A stretch of 64,000 bases of DNA from Ostrinia nubilalis (lineage: Eukaryota > Arthropoda > Insecta > Lepidoptera > Crambidae), in contig NC_087111.1 in the NCBI RefSeq assembly GCF_963855985.1, forward strand, positions 2,857,001-2,921,000, in the 5' to 3' direction. The position numbers and the translations under genes were made by a program. Shown here piece by piece: positions 34,976 to 48,200 of this stretch (position 1 is the stretch's first letter; every line of letters begins with the position of its first letter). The notes beneath the pieces are model-generated. The model searched no databases and had not been told where the DNA came from. It was given only the letters and a program-made list of their open reading frames with translations.

Positions 34976-36082
34976 TCGCATTTTATTAATTTAACGCCCT
35001 TTCATCAGAATCAACACTAGGCTTTCAGATCAGCACCTGCAAGCTCCTGCTAACATATTAGCACATGCATATTGCACAATGTAGCTTTTTATAAAATAAT
35101 ATAAAATAAAGCTAAAAAGAGAGGCCCACGGCCCACCACATTGGTTAAAGTTCGAACTCGAGGGATATTTTTTTCCCTAGTCTATCTGATGATGATGTTA
35201 GTTACTTTTTCACGCAAAACTGCTGAATGGATTTTAATGAAAATGATAGTAATTTCTCATTCCATAATACTTTTTGGGGTAATGAAGACATAAATGGCCA
35301 TGAAATGCAGAACCATGAAACTTTCAAAAAGTAAGCTAGGCCAGACGCTTAGGAATACGTAATATATAGGATGGAATAATCGTAATGACGCCTGATGTGA
35401 AAGTACTCCTGTCGATAGAAATATTTAAGTACTCAAAGTAAACATTCCTTTATTTTTGAAAATAAAGAGAACTGCATTCAAAGATCGTTGGCTCTGGCTC
35501 AGGCCTCACCCCTATTCAGATAATGTTAAAGAACTGGACACCCTGTATGAAATTATTAGAGCAACCACAAGTACCACAACTCTAACTTGGCCAACTCAAA
35601 ACTGTTTCTTTTCTGTGTTGAATAAATATTATCATATTTTTTTGATTAATTTTAATATACCAATAATTACATAATTATGTTAGAAAAGATTTACTTGCAT
35701 TTATTAAACTTTAGGTGTTGCAGCAGCATTCTACCGATTTCCGAACGTAATGTAATATAAAAATATAATGCGACCAAATTATGTAAACTACGGCAAAATT
35801 TGTAAACTAGCTTTGAGTCTCGCTTACACCTACCACTGCTCCGTAATACACTAGCGCCAAATCTTTCTACAAATAATTACTAACAATCAGTTCTAGTTGG
35901 TCAAAGTAATACGTCAAATCTTCATTTCATTCATTTTTCTTTCAGAAAAAGCCAGCCACAAATCTACAAATAAATGGAATGTTAGCGTGTCAGAACTTGT
36001 TTTTAGTGTTTATTTGAGTATTTTGTGTGAATTTGTTACAAAATTTTGTCATTTTAGTTTCTTTTACGTGAAACCTTTTACA
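34976..36082. other. Intergenic DNA between CoA-transferase and CK1
   Basis: About 1.1 kb, AT-rich. It includes a fragment of a LINE-type tail near 35200-35260 (actgctgaatggattttaat) but no gene or clear promoter motif. It must hold the promoter serving CK1 exon 1a. Confidence 0.5.
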
Positions 36083-36214
36083 ATGACGTCGTTCCAGCAG
36101 ATGTTAGCATTCAAAAGAGAGTTGTTGATCACTGGAAAATACAGGATCATTCGAAGAATTGGTGGTGGTTCCTTTGGTGATATCTATTTGGGAATAAACG
36201 TGTCAAACGGCGAG
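36083..36214 (+). CDS. CkIalpha: CK1 alternative first exon 1a
   Basis: Encodes 44 residues beginning [20 protein letters not shown] and including [20 protein letters not shown], with donor gtaagt. The flanking frame continues open upstream for 62 codons without other support. The start is the first ATG that aligns with exon 1c (same length). Confidence 0.88.
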
Positions 36215-39200
36215 GTAAGTGGATAACAAACTTGTTGATCATGTGGTAGTGTTGACCTGACCGAGTTACCTGTTCTGAAAATACCTTGTGGGTTGGCTAT
36301 TGTGAAACTCGGTGACGGATCACTCTCAGTGAGGACGGCCAAATGTTAACCTACATAGGTATTGAGGTGCATTCTATATTATGCACTCCGATTTGATAAC
36401 AATGCGCCTAGTTTCGTACTCTTTAGAAAGTCGTTTTCGTAAATGTAATCACATGTTTTGACCTACAAATAAGGTCAGGCTGTTTGTTGATGAATGAAAA
36501 CTGTTTCCTTTTACTAATCTGCACCTAAAATTAGATGGCCTTTCCAAATGTTTGTAGCCAAACATTGAAACATCACCATTATAAGTCATGATCATTTTGT
36601 GGTTGTGTGATTCAGGTTATTCTTTGTTTTGAGTGCTTGATAATAAAGTGTTGATATCATAATCATGTCAATAGTATAATTAAATAAATATTATTCTGTC
36701 CAGTTATTTGTTTGATATCTACCAGTGTGGTTGCTACAGTCATTGATATTGAGCTACCAGTAAACCACAGTATTTAAAAGCCACACGAAAATCATATTAC
36801 ATGTAAAATGATGGCCCGAATGAATAATAATTAAACCATTTAGCTGCATATAGTAGGTATGCTTTGATTGCAATAGGTGTCTGATATCTCTCTATCAGCA
36901 GTTTTATGCTTCTTCCGGTCACCTTATAAAATAAGTATGTGTTGTAGAAGTTTAAAACTATGTATCTTATTAATGTATTTACGTAAACTTGAAGGTATTG
37001 TCTATTTAAATAAATTGAGGGAGTTGTATAGCAAGTTTTATAACTTTATCAATTAAATAATTACTATTTTCTTTATTATTTTTCAACATTTACAGTTTAA
37101 ACTGAGCTTCAGTTATTTTGTTCATTTTATATAATATCTATTACAGTTTACATTACTTAATATGGCTTTGATATGTAAAATGTTATGCAGTATTTGAATT
37201 TCTTGTTAGATACCATTTCTAAACTTTTAACTTCTTCAGTTCCAGTGGTGTTAAGCGATTTCTACCATTTAGTAGAATATGCTTTTAGCTGGCAACCCTA
37301 AAGAGGTCTCGTTCAGAAATCCAAAACTGCACATTTTCTAATTTGTCGCTATTATTGATTTTTACAGAAAGAAAATGTAGTAGTTACCTAGTTTTGTAAC
37401 TATTTTGATAAAAAATGTTATCTTTTTATCATTTTAATTTTCGTTTCGGATCGTTGCTTATCTTATCTTTTTTATCTTAAACAGACTTTGAGTAAACTAG
37501 CGTAAATATTTTTACATTGACGTTTTATACATTATGTCAAATTTCAGAACGTTTTACGTCGTCCATTCAGTCGGTCTCGTAAAATGTAGACGACAAATTA
37601 TTATAGTTGTTTTCAATCCAAAGTGCGCGTAATATCTTGTGTTTTACCGATAAATTCTTGACGTGTGTGGACAAATTATAAACCGCAACCATGGCTTCCA
37701 CCTTCATGAATACGCGGAAGGAAATAATATTTACCGGAAAGTACAAGGTGATGAAAAAAATTGGAGGCGGGTCCTTCGGGGATATATATTTGGCGATCAA
37801 CATAGGTAACGGCGAGGTAAAGCATATTTTTAACATAGTTGTTCCGTATTATATCGAAACGACGTAAGGCCGTACGAAATGTCTCGTCTCGCGCGTATTT
37901 CCGCGCGGGGTGGGGGGGATTGCTGATTATTGCTATGACGTACATCTAAAAAACAATACGACTGCATCGACTATCTCCATAACATAATTTCTAGGTCAAT
38001 AGAATCCATAAAAGAGCATGGTACTGTCTACTGTGCATGCCTTAGATATAATCTAGTGCATGCCTGTGTGGTGGATGATATTATGAGAAAGTATTGTGGC
38101 CAATCAATAATAAGATCAGGGTTCGAAAATATCCGATATTTATTATAAATATCAAAATATCGGATATTTATGATATATATCCGATATATATCAACTTTGA
38201 TATATATCAATTTTGTATGAAAGCCATAGTATTATTTTATTGTATTATTCATGAATACTATTGCATATGTGTTACATAAACATGTTTTTAATGTTTTTAA
38301 AACTTAAAATCAGACAAATAAAGCAAAAACATAAAATATCTTTGAAATACGGCAAAATCAACTAAAAAAATAAAAATCTTATGTCAAAAAGTACAAATAC
38401 AGTGACAAATTTTAAAAGTTGATATATATCATCAAAACCGGCTTGATATATATCGGATATATATCCGATATATATCTTGATATATATCCCTTGATATATA
38501 TCCTCGAACCCTGAATAAGATAGATAAGTTTTATCTGTCTACATTTTGGAAAGATTGCACCATTTTGTGATTCATTGATTAAACATGATAAACAGATTTG
38601 CATTTTTAAAGGTCATCTTGGAGAAAATATGCAAATTATAGTAAGAACATATTGTATAAAGATAACAACAATTATATTTTAACATCAAACTTCATAGTGT
38701 TGTACATAATTATGTACCTACATACTGTATAGAATCTATTTTATTTGTTCACTGTTGTGTGGTTCTTTATACGCATGATGCACATACATTGTCCTGTTAT
38801 GTTCTGGTCAAGCAAGGTAGAGACAACAATAGACATTCAACTTGACTCAAGGGATTTTTTGGCATTAAAAATAGTGTAAATTATTTATGCATTATTTTTC
38901 TGTTACGCATAATGTATCATAATTACTAAAAATGTAAAAGTAATACATAATTAACTACCTGTTTATCAACTAAAACTTTATCATTAGAAGTGCCTTATCT
39001 TTATCTCTTTGATTGCAATTAAAATAAATGTAAGGACTCAAATATCACTCAGTACAATATTCTCACTTAGCATTATTTATTTTATATTTTAAGTTTTGAT
39101 TGAATATTTTTTTTGTAGTTTTTTAAAATAAATTTCACATCAATACAAGTGAAATGGTTAGGTGCATCTTCGATACAAAAAAGAATCGAGATTTTTCCCA

Positions 39201-42200
39201 CAATTGTCATCTCATCGTACTCAACATCAACATTCTCTTTCATTACTTTTCTTGAGTAGATATTATGTTTTCCAAAGTTTTTAATAACTTTTGTAATAGG
39301 TACTTAGTCCCTTCATGATTAAAATATGGTGAAAATATTGGAAAACGGGTTATATGGGTTTTGATTCTCACATAAAAACAAGAGAAGTAAACTTATAATA
39401 TGAGTCAATATTTTACCTAAAGCGCGCTCTACACTCGCGCGCGATTCTTGCTGTGAATTCACGCCGCGATTCGCGCCGTGCACTTCGCGTTTATATGTGT
39501 CTCTCCACACTCGCGAAACCTCGCAGTCTCGTTCGCGGCCTCAATGGATGACGACGTGATTGTTGCTGCGGTGACGCTCTGTGCTATATCGTATTACAAT
39601 TACCTATGTATTAAAAATAAGACACAAATAAAAAATGTAATGGGTTTATATATTTCACTTGAGCTTGCCCCACTATGAGTGGAATCCTTAACTTTCTTTC
39701 TATAGGTTCTATAACTGGACATAAGTGAGTCCTTTTTTTTTTTAAATTCACCCACAGGAATATTTAAAATGTCACTTATCCGCGTCCAGGCATAGTGGGT
39801 CTTATTTTTATTTTTATGGTCCTTGTGTTTGGACTGCCAAAGTATTGGTTCGGATTGAAAACACTCGATAAAAGACAATGCCGGAAATTGGCGTCTTTTT
39901 TTTTTCGCGCGGCCATCGACCAAACTTTGTTTTTTGATTACAAAATAGTGTAATAAACCAAACTTACTATGACATGTATACCTCTAAACTCAGTCTGAAC
40001 TGAGTTACGAGCGTTAGAAGTTTGATGATTTTCATACTAGATTTGCTTTTTGCGCGCAAAGTTTTGTAAGAAATTGCAACAAAATAGTGAGATTGTATGT
40101 GTAAACAAACAATATCATCCATTAAAGGCTCCAGACATCAGTATGGAGCAGAATCAGCGCAATAAAAAAATAGCGCAATATTTTGTTGCAATTTCATACA
40201 AAACTTGCGCACAAAAAGCAAATCTAGTATGAAAATAATCAAACTTCTAATGCTCGTAACTCAGTTCAGACTGAGTTTAGAGGTATACTTACCGTAGTAA
40301 GTTTGGTTTATTACATTATTTTGTAATCAAAAAACAAAGTTTGGACGATGGCCGCGCGAAAAAAAAAAGACGCCACTTTCCATACAAAATCTGGCATTGC
40401 CATTTCAACTCAAGTTCATTATTCCATGCCTAGTACTCATTTAAAAAAAAAGAACGTTAGTAAGTACGCAATAATGCACAACCACTTGCGACGGCGTCTT
40501 CTCAGCTATTGCGAAAAACTGCGAGTGTAGTTGCGTTCGCGATCGCGCGCCGTGAACCAAGCGCGAACCTTTGTCGCGGGACAAAAAACCGACAACGAAC
40601 GGGGAACGGCGCGAAGCGTGAACGTGAACGCGCGAAAGTCCGCGAAACCATCTACACACGCGTTTCGCGGCTTTCGCGGCCTTTCGCGCCGCGAGTGTAG
40701 AGCGCGCTTAACATAAAAAGCTTATTTGTTACAATATCTTGTTGAATTAGAAAAACTGCTGTTGTGACCATGAGGCTCATTAGGCTCATTTTTGCCTAGC
40801 TGCATCGTCTTACATAACGCGAAACTGGAAATAACGTCTTCAAAATATTGTGTCAACAACATTGTATTTGTAACGTATAGGTATTTTATGTTATACTGTG
40901 GTTATACTTTCATTTCACTCGCGGCGACATTAATTAATAATCTTCATAATTGCCTAGTTTAAAAAACTATTTATATCGTAGAGCGCATCGCATTTACTTA
41001 TTATTTTAAAATACACTCGGCGTCAAATAAATCGCACCTCCCGCAACAAGCACTTTTCAAACGTATGCATCCCCACTTCCCATCGATATTAGTACCATTT
41101 GAAAGCCTAGTTCTAAACTTCATTTCATTAAAGGGAAGGCCCCAAAAATGTGTCTTTGGAAGGATCCAGAGTCTCTTATTAAAGCGACAGGTAGTTACGC
41201 TTGAGTAAATTTTTATGGCTATTATACTGTTAAGGGCAGATTTTTCAACCGTCGGATAACTTTTAACTGAAGAATAAGTTTGGCACATTGACAGTTTTAG
41301 TATAGGAAATGTGTCAAAATGACAAGTTTATTCTTCAGTTAAAAGATATCTGACGATTGAAAAATCAGCCCTTAATTGGGATTAATCGCTACCCATCTGT
41401 TAAAGAGGACACGTTTGGTTTTATAACCACAAAAATTGGTCCCAGAAATGAGCCCCAAGTGAGACCTTTTTTCAAGTCACATTTATGGTACCTGATAATT
41501 GTTTATAAAAAAAATTAATGTGTCTTTCTTTAAGTTTATTTAATGTGCTTTCAAATAACACCAATATTGTTGGGCACCATGATTGTGTCAGAAGAAAAGG
41601 AAGGTGCGATTTATTAGATGTTGAGTGTATTACATTTTCTGCAATTTTTTGTCCAAGGGCGTTTTTAATATCGTGCGGATTCATCACGTACGCAGGATTG
41701 CCCCGTATGCGTAACACCCGCAAGATTTATTTTCATACAAGTATTTATTGTAATGCGTATCTGTTTTGTGTTATACATTTTTCTATTTTAATTTATCTTC
41801 TTTCATTTATGCCATGAGTGTACTTCTAATAATCTTAAGCCGAATTTTTATGTAAACAAACGACTATGGTAAACAACGAATACATAGCTGTTATTATTTT
41901 TGTTTAGCTAGCAGCCTTTGCAGGCTTCGCCCACCGTAAATTATTTTGGTCTGCCAAAGAAAAACAAAATCCAAAAACCGGGATAAAACTAGTAATCCTT
42001 TGTTTTCACTGAGTTCTGTCTGGCTCTCCCCCCTTTGTTTACCAAAATCATTGAAATTGGTTCAGTGGTTTAATCTTAAAATAGTAACACACTAGACGGT
42101 TATTTTCGTGTTTTATATTAAATATTGTAATTTATTATAGATTTTTTTTATTCAATAACACTAATTATTATTCCACTAATTCACCGATGTTTGTGATAAA

Positions 42201-45200
42201 GGAGTAGGTATTTTTATTACTTTTAAAATCGATAGTAGTTTCTTTCGTTCCACCATGGTAGAATATTTCAGTCCAAATCTGGCAACACTGCCATTGTGAC
42301 GTCACGTAAAATAGGCTGACGACATCTTTTTAGACTTCGCAATAGAATGATTTTCAGTGGATTTTCGTAGTGATTCTACGTTTTATTGTGTTTTTAAAAA
42401 GTAATAAACGTTAAATTTTATTAGTTTGTGTTAGATTCGCTCTATGCAATGGGCGATTTATAATTTTGTGACTGCGAGTGATGTATGAAGGAAAGGAAAA
42501 AGAAAATGGCTACCTTCGAACGCATGTTGTTGGCCAGGAAACATGTAATCATAAGTGAAAAATACAACGTTGTACGCAAAATCGGCGGTGGAAGCTTTGG
42601 AGATATCTTTTTAGCGATAAATATCAACGATGGAGAGGTAAATACATGCTCAAAAACTGTTTTCCAATCGATGCTCTTTCTTACATTACGATGTCTTGTC
42701 AATTTATTTCGGGAATTTTGTTCTTGAAGATGGCGGTCTGGGCGTATACTTGGTATTATTTCCGAGTATACAATACAGTTAATCCGTTTTATGACTCATT
42801 TATGGCATAGGCCTTCGGTCTGGCCCTTTTACGTAATTGGGGCTTCAGTATTATGAGCAGACATGAATCGACCTGTGTGAAAGGAATCCTTTGTCATACA
42901 AATCGTGTCTTTTATTTTCATTTTCTCATGTATTTTGTTGTCTGCAATCTTTAGGTATAACATTGTTATTGTGTGATGCTTGATTCTATTGAAATTCATG
43001 TTACTGAGTACCTATACAAGTACATAACTATTGTAGTTACATGTTATATCAATATTCACCTGGTGCCAGTCTAGGTATGTACCTATATGTTAACAGTGAA
43101 TCTGGGGTAGGCTCGTCAGAAAGCTTTAATCAATAATAGCAGTTGTGATACAGATTGCTGTACACATACAATGTATCACAGTGTATCTGTTTTCTCTAAC
43201 ATACTCATTGTTACATAAATAGTAATGAATAGTTAGATACAAATCTTCAATTTATGAGAAATATAGCCTGTAACTACATGACAGTATGATATTTGACTAG
43301 TTGCAGTTTTCTTGTCAGACGATACAAATTTGCGTTTATAACTGCTTGCTGTTCTAACAAAAACCACCAACAATTTGATTGCTCAACTGAGAAAAAACAT
43401 TTCTTGACCACATATCATTATCCTTTTCACTTGCTTATAATACTGATGGTGACCTACTTACATGCATTGTTATAAATTGTTACTGTGGCAACTAAAACAT
43501 TAATGTTTATTTGTTGAAATCAGTTTTTAAAGATTTTCTAGATAGATATTAGATTATTTAGATAGATAGATAGATCTCAAGTAAATAATTGTAATTTTAT
43601 TTATTTCATTCCTGTTATATTTATATTATTTACTTTTGAGTATTTGGCTAGCTGATAAGATAATCATAATTAAATTTGTGCCATAAAATATTGATATTGA
43701 TGAATTCTCGCAACATGTTCTTCTGTTTACTGCAGAGCAAAGTCTAAAACACCCTTAACCTGAAGCATTCATTTAGGTTGGTTTATTTATATTATAGGAT
43801 TTATTTCAATTCAAAATAGTGACCTTCTAAATTAGGAACAGATAGCACAAGTGTAATTTTTTTATTGAGACCATATTTTATTGTAAAAACAAGTGCAATT
43901 TGCAATAATGATGTATTGTATTTTGGAGGCCTCCACAGCCAGAGTTTGACTGAAGGTTCTTCCATATTCTCTTAGGTGCAATAAAATACTGTAATGTACA
44001 GATAAAGGCACATCATGTTTTGGTTTATTCCACTATGATCACCTGGATCCAGGTGACACTTTGGTGTCCTTTGATCACCCATGGATAAGAAGTCCACTTT
44101 GATCACCTTGGTGATTTTATCCATGGGTGATCAAAGGACACCAAAGTCGCTGGGTCAAGTCACCTGCGTGATTAAATCCAGGTGATCAAAGTGGAAAAGA
44201 CTGTTGTATTAGGTACAAAACTAGTTTTTGTTCATCATCAAAATCTTGGTATGTCAAAATAGTATTTCTATCACCCTTTGTATGGGGGTTTTTACAACAG
44301 TTATTCTATGTCCACTTCCCAAAACAATACCAAAATATAATCAGGTCAGGAGTTGAACATATGAACTTGTAGTAGATAGGTACTATTAAATTTAATACTC
44401 TAATTACACTAATTAGATATAATATTATGATTATTTTTTGCAGTAAATAGGCCTAGTATAATTAATTTTATTATAGGTACCAACCGTGTTGTATGTTATT
44501 ATCCTCATCATGTGCTTACTTAAACCATAAATGCATGAATTTATGTAATAATTATTTTCTGTGTATATGGGAATCCATATTTATTTCTGGGTTCTCCATA
44601 AAAATATAAAGGTCAGCAACATGCTATCAATTAATCTTATCTAACTTTATCAAGCTAATAAAAAAGCCAAATTAACAAACAGAAAGTGTAACTTGACTTA
44701 TTGCCCATTTAGTCTAGAATTTCACTGTCATTTTTAATTATTTCATACTAAATGTGTAAAATTCAACTAATTACAGTACTCTTGTTGTCTGGAAGAGATC
44801 CCTTTATAGCTATAAGACCGCCTAAATTGAGCCGCGTCTTTTGATTTCTTTGTCTTGTGTGATGTACTATTGACGCCCGTATTCACAAACGATGCTTGCC
44901 CAAGTGCAGTAGCAAATCGAACGCACAGCTTAGAGAATAGAGCTCTGTGACTGGTTCGTGTGTCACCCTGTACGTCCACGCGCACTGTGAGACTTCATAG
45001 TAATGTTTGTGAATACGGGCGTAAGTGTATTCTATCTTTCTACGCCAGGGATGGATGAGCGTCGCTATCGCTGGCGACAAGTCTTCTGGTTCAGGGTTCA
45101 TGGCGTAGGTCTCAGGCAAAATGAAATCCACTCGTAGAAATTAATAAACTCAGTGTATTCACGACAATAAATTATGAAGACTGCGACATATCTATCTAGT

Positions 45201-48200
45201 TATAAGTTTTTGTTTATGTATTTTGTATTGAAAGTGTGTTTTGTTTGTCGTAGGAGGTAGCAGTCAAGGTTGAGTCCATAAAGGCGCGGCACCCACAGCT
45301 TCTCTATGAGAGCAGAGTGTATAAGATGCTCCAAGGGGGCATCGGCATACCACACATAAGGTGAGTTGATTACATAGGCGGCGCCAATAGAAGCTGCCAA
45401 TTTGTCTAACACAAAGCCGAATAACATTAACACGAAGCTGTCGATCTTGTAAGAGAATGCGCATCTTTAATTGCAAAGTGTTTAGTGATCTCAAAAAGTC
45501 CATAATTATGGATAAACTAGCTGTGCCCGCGACTTCGTACGCATGAAAACCCGTTTTAGCAACATTTTTCATTATTGCTCTGCTCCTATTGATGGTAGCG
45601 TGATGTTGTATAGCCTTCCTCGATAAATGGGCTATCTAACACTGAAATAATTTTTCAAATCGGACCAGTAGTTCCGGAGATTAGCGCTTTCAAGTAAACA
45701 AACAAACTCTTCAGCTTTATAATATAGATGAGACAGTAAAACCTGTTTGAGTCGATTTTAACGCTACTGCTTTTACAAAATTGGCAGTCTTTATTGGCGC
45801 GAACTGTTTAACGGGACACGACACCTCTCGTTCCCATCACTGCGACTTCTGTATACAGGATCTACTGTTTGGCAGAAAATGAAACCCAACCAGTGAAACT
45901 TTAGTATTCTCGGGGGATAGCTTGATTTTATTCTTGGAACTCACAATGAAAGAGGAGCTTGAAATTATAATAATATTGGGCATAGCTATTAGCTAGTAGT
46001 CTTAAAGACAATAGTGAATAGACTATTTGACACTATTCCCCAATATTTTTTTTTAAAAGGCTCTTCATTGTGGTCTTCAAAACTTAATTAATTTTAAATT
46101 ATATTTTTTGGGATGCATTTTAATTTAAAAAAAAAGTAGTTTAATTGAGTTGACAAAATAGTGACGTCACTTGCTTGTATTGCCATTTGCCATACAAAAT
46201 CTATGGGAGTCTCGTTTTGACAGTTTTAAAAAGTACGTCAATTGATTGGTGGTGTCTACACGTCTATTGAGCAGAGCCACCCTGTCGCACTTCGGATGCC
46301 CATCGTAACAGGATGTGACGTGGCATTAACGAAATCCAAGAAGCTGGTTTTCAGTCTGACCCTATGGCAAGAGAGAATCGCTTAGATTACATACATAGCG
46401 ACTAAGCTATGTAAAGGTAGACATTTCAACTACACAAGTGAACCTAGCGTGATAACCATTTTAACATTTGTTTTGAATAGTTAATTGAGCTAATTACAGA
46501 AATCGTATAAAATGCCACAGCTTCTAATTAAGTTGCCTGCGTCAATTTGCTTCTTACGATCGTACAAATTAATTACGAAAGATTACAACAACCAGTTAGT
46601 AATGCTCGTACAATTATTTTATTACTTGTTATTATATTAATGACGTTCACAGAGCTGTAAATTATATAATTTAAGAAAATATAAAACAAAAAATATTATT
46701 AATTTATTCTGTAGTTAGTAGCTATTGGGATTTTGTATTTGACTTTATAAGCTGAAAAAATTATGCAAGAGACAATTTACAGTCGATGACAAAGACTTTC
46801 TTTTTCTTTAAGAATTATCTATCTTTACACATAAACTGTTAAATTCTGTGGAGGGTGACTTTCATAAATACTATTTGTAATGTTTGTACCTATAAACTTG
46901 ATAACACACGCACTAACACCTAATGATCAAATGGGCGTAGTGAAAATGACGCTTGATTTATACGTGCGCTCACATAATGCATTATGATGATAAGATTCAA
47001 CTCGCGTTGACTGACGCACACTCACCGTCACAGGACATTATGGATTCAGCCAAGCTTTCCTCAGAATATGGAATTTAAAGTGGCAGCCTCAATGTGTCAG
47101 TCATTTTGTTGGAAATGTGGCAATGCATCCGCTGTTCGTTATTTTGTTGAAATTGCTTAATTCCATTTCTTAATCTTTATAGATTGTCAACCATCTTTCA
47201 ATACATCGATCGATATCTACGCGCCATTATGACTTGACTACACATAATATTTTTGATGCAAAATTGCATCTATGTGCTGTCTGAAGTTGTGAAGCGGCTC
47301 GACTGGTTCAAATTCAAAAGAACAATGATATTAGCACAGATAGTTTGTTTACCTCAATGATATTATACCCAGAGTGGTCTATATTGAGGTTGAGAGGTCA
47401 ATTTTGATTTGTTAGGGGTTAATGTGGAAATATTTTCCATGGAGTGAGAAAGGGTGGGTGTCCAAGACAGTGACCTCTGGATTGCTTTGCCTCACAAACA
47501 GACAGCCCCCAAGGCGAATGAGCATGACACTTCAATAGTACAGTACGATCCACGAGATAAGTATGGGGTCCTCTGTCTAGTTTATTGTTTAACTCTAGTG
47601 CACGGTTACATAAAGGGTGTAATTTTGAGAGGGAACTTAAATAAACAATAAGCACTTACGTGGCCTTAAAGCAACATCTATTACAAGGTTCCCCTAAACG
47701 TTACATTTATAGCATTTCGTATTTTCGTCAAATGCAAACAGAAGACCGACAAACATTGTTGAAAAGTGATTGCAAAGGAAGCTCTCGAAATGCTCCCTTT
47801 CTCATTTAGAAAAAGGTAAATTTTGGTGTTGCGTAAAACTTTCATATTTGTTGTTGAAAATGTTTAAATGTCAGATTTAGACGTATTCAGGGAAACCTTT
47901 AAAGAGAAAAGAAAAGTTTTACAATAGAAATATTTTCCCTTTTGTTAAAAAACCCTTATAAACCGCCATCGTTGTAGCTTTCCATCATAACGGGATCAGA
48001 ATCTGGCAGGATGGGTCGACTACTTGTAGTGTTCTTCGTTGTATTGTTGTATTTCTTTTTGACTAATTGTGATTTCCTGTATACATGTGACAGGCAAAGT
48101 AGAAAGAAGTTTGTAACGTGTAAAATTGAACTGACTTGCCAAAGTTTTAATTCGACAAAACTCGGCTTAGAATAATCATGTAAGTATCTTGTTTTAAATG

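Noticed and set aside
35897..36082. N-terminal extension of CK1 exon 1a
   Set aside because: The sequence is unlike any kinase N-terminus, and the ATG at 36083 gives the same length as exon 1c.
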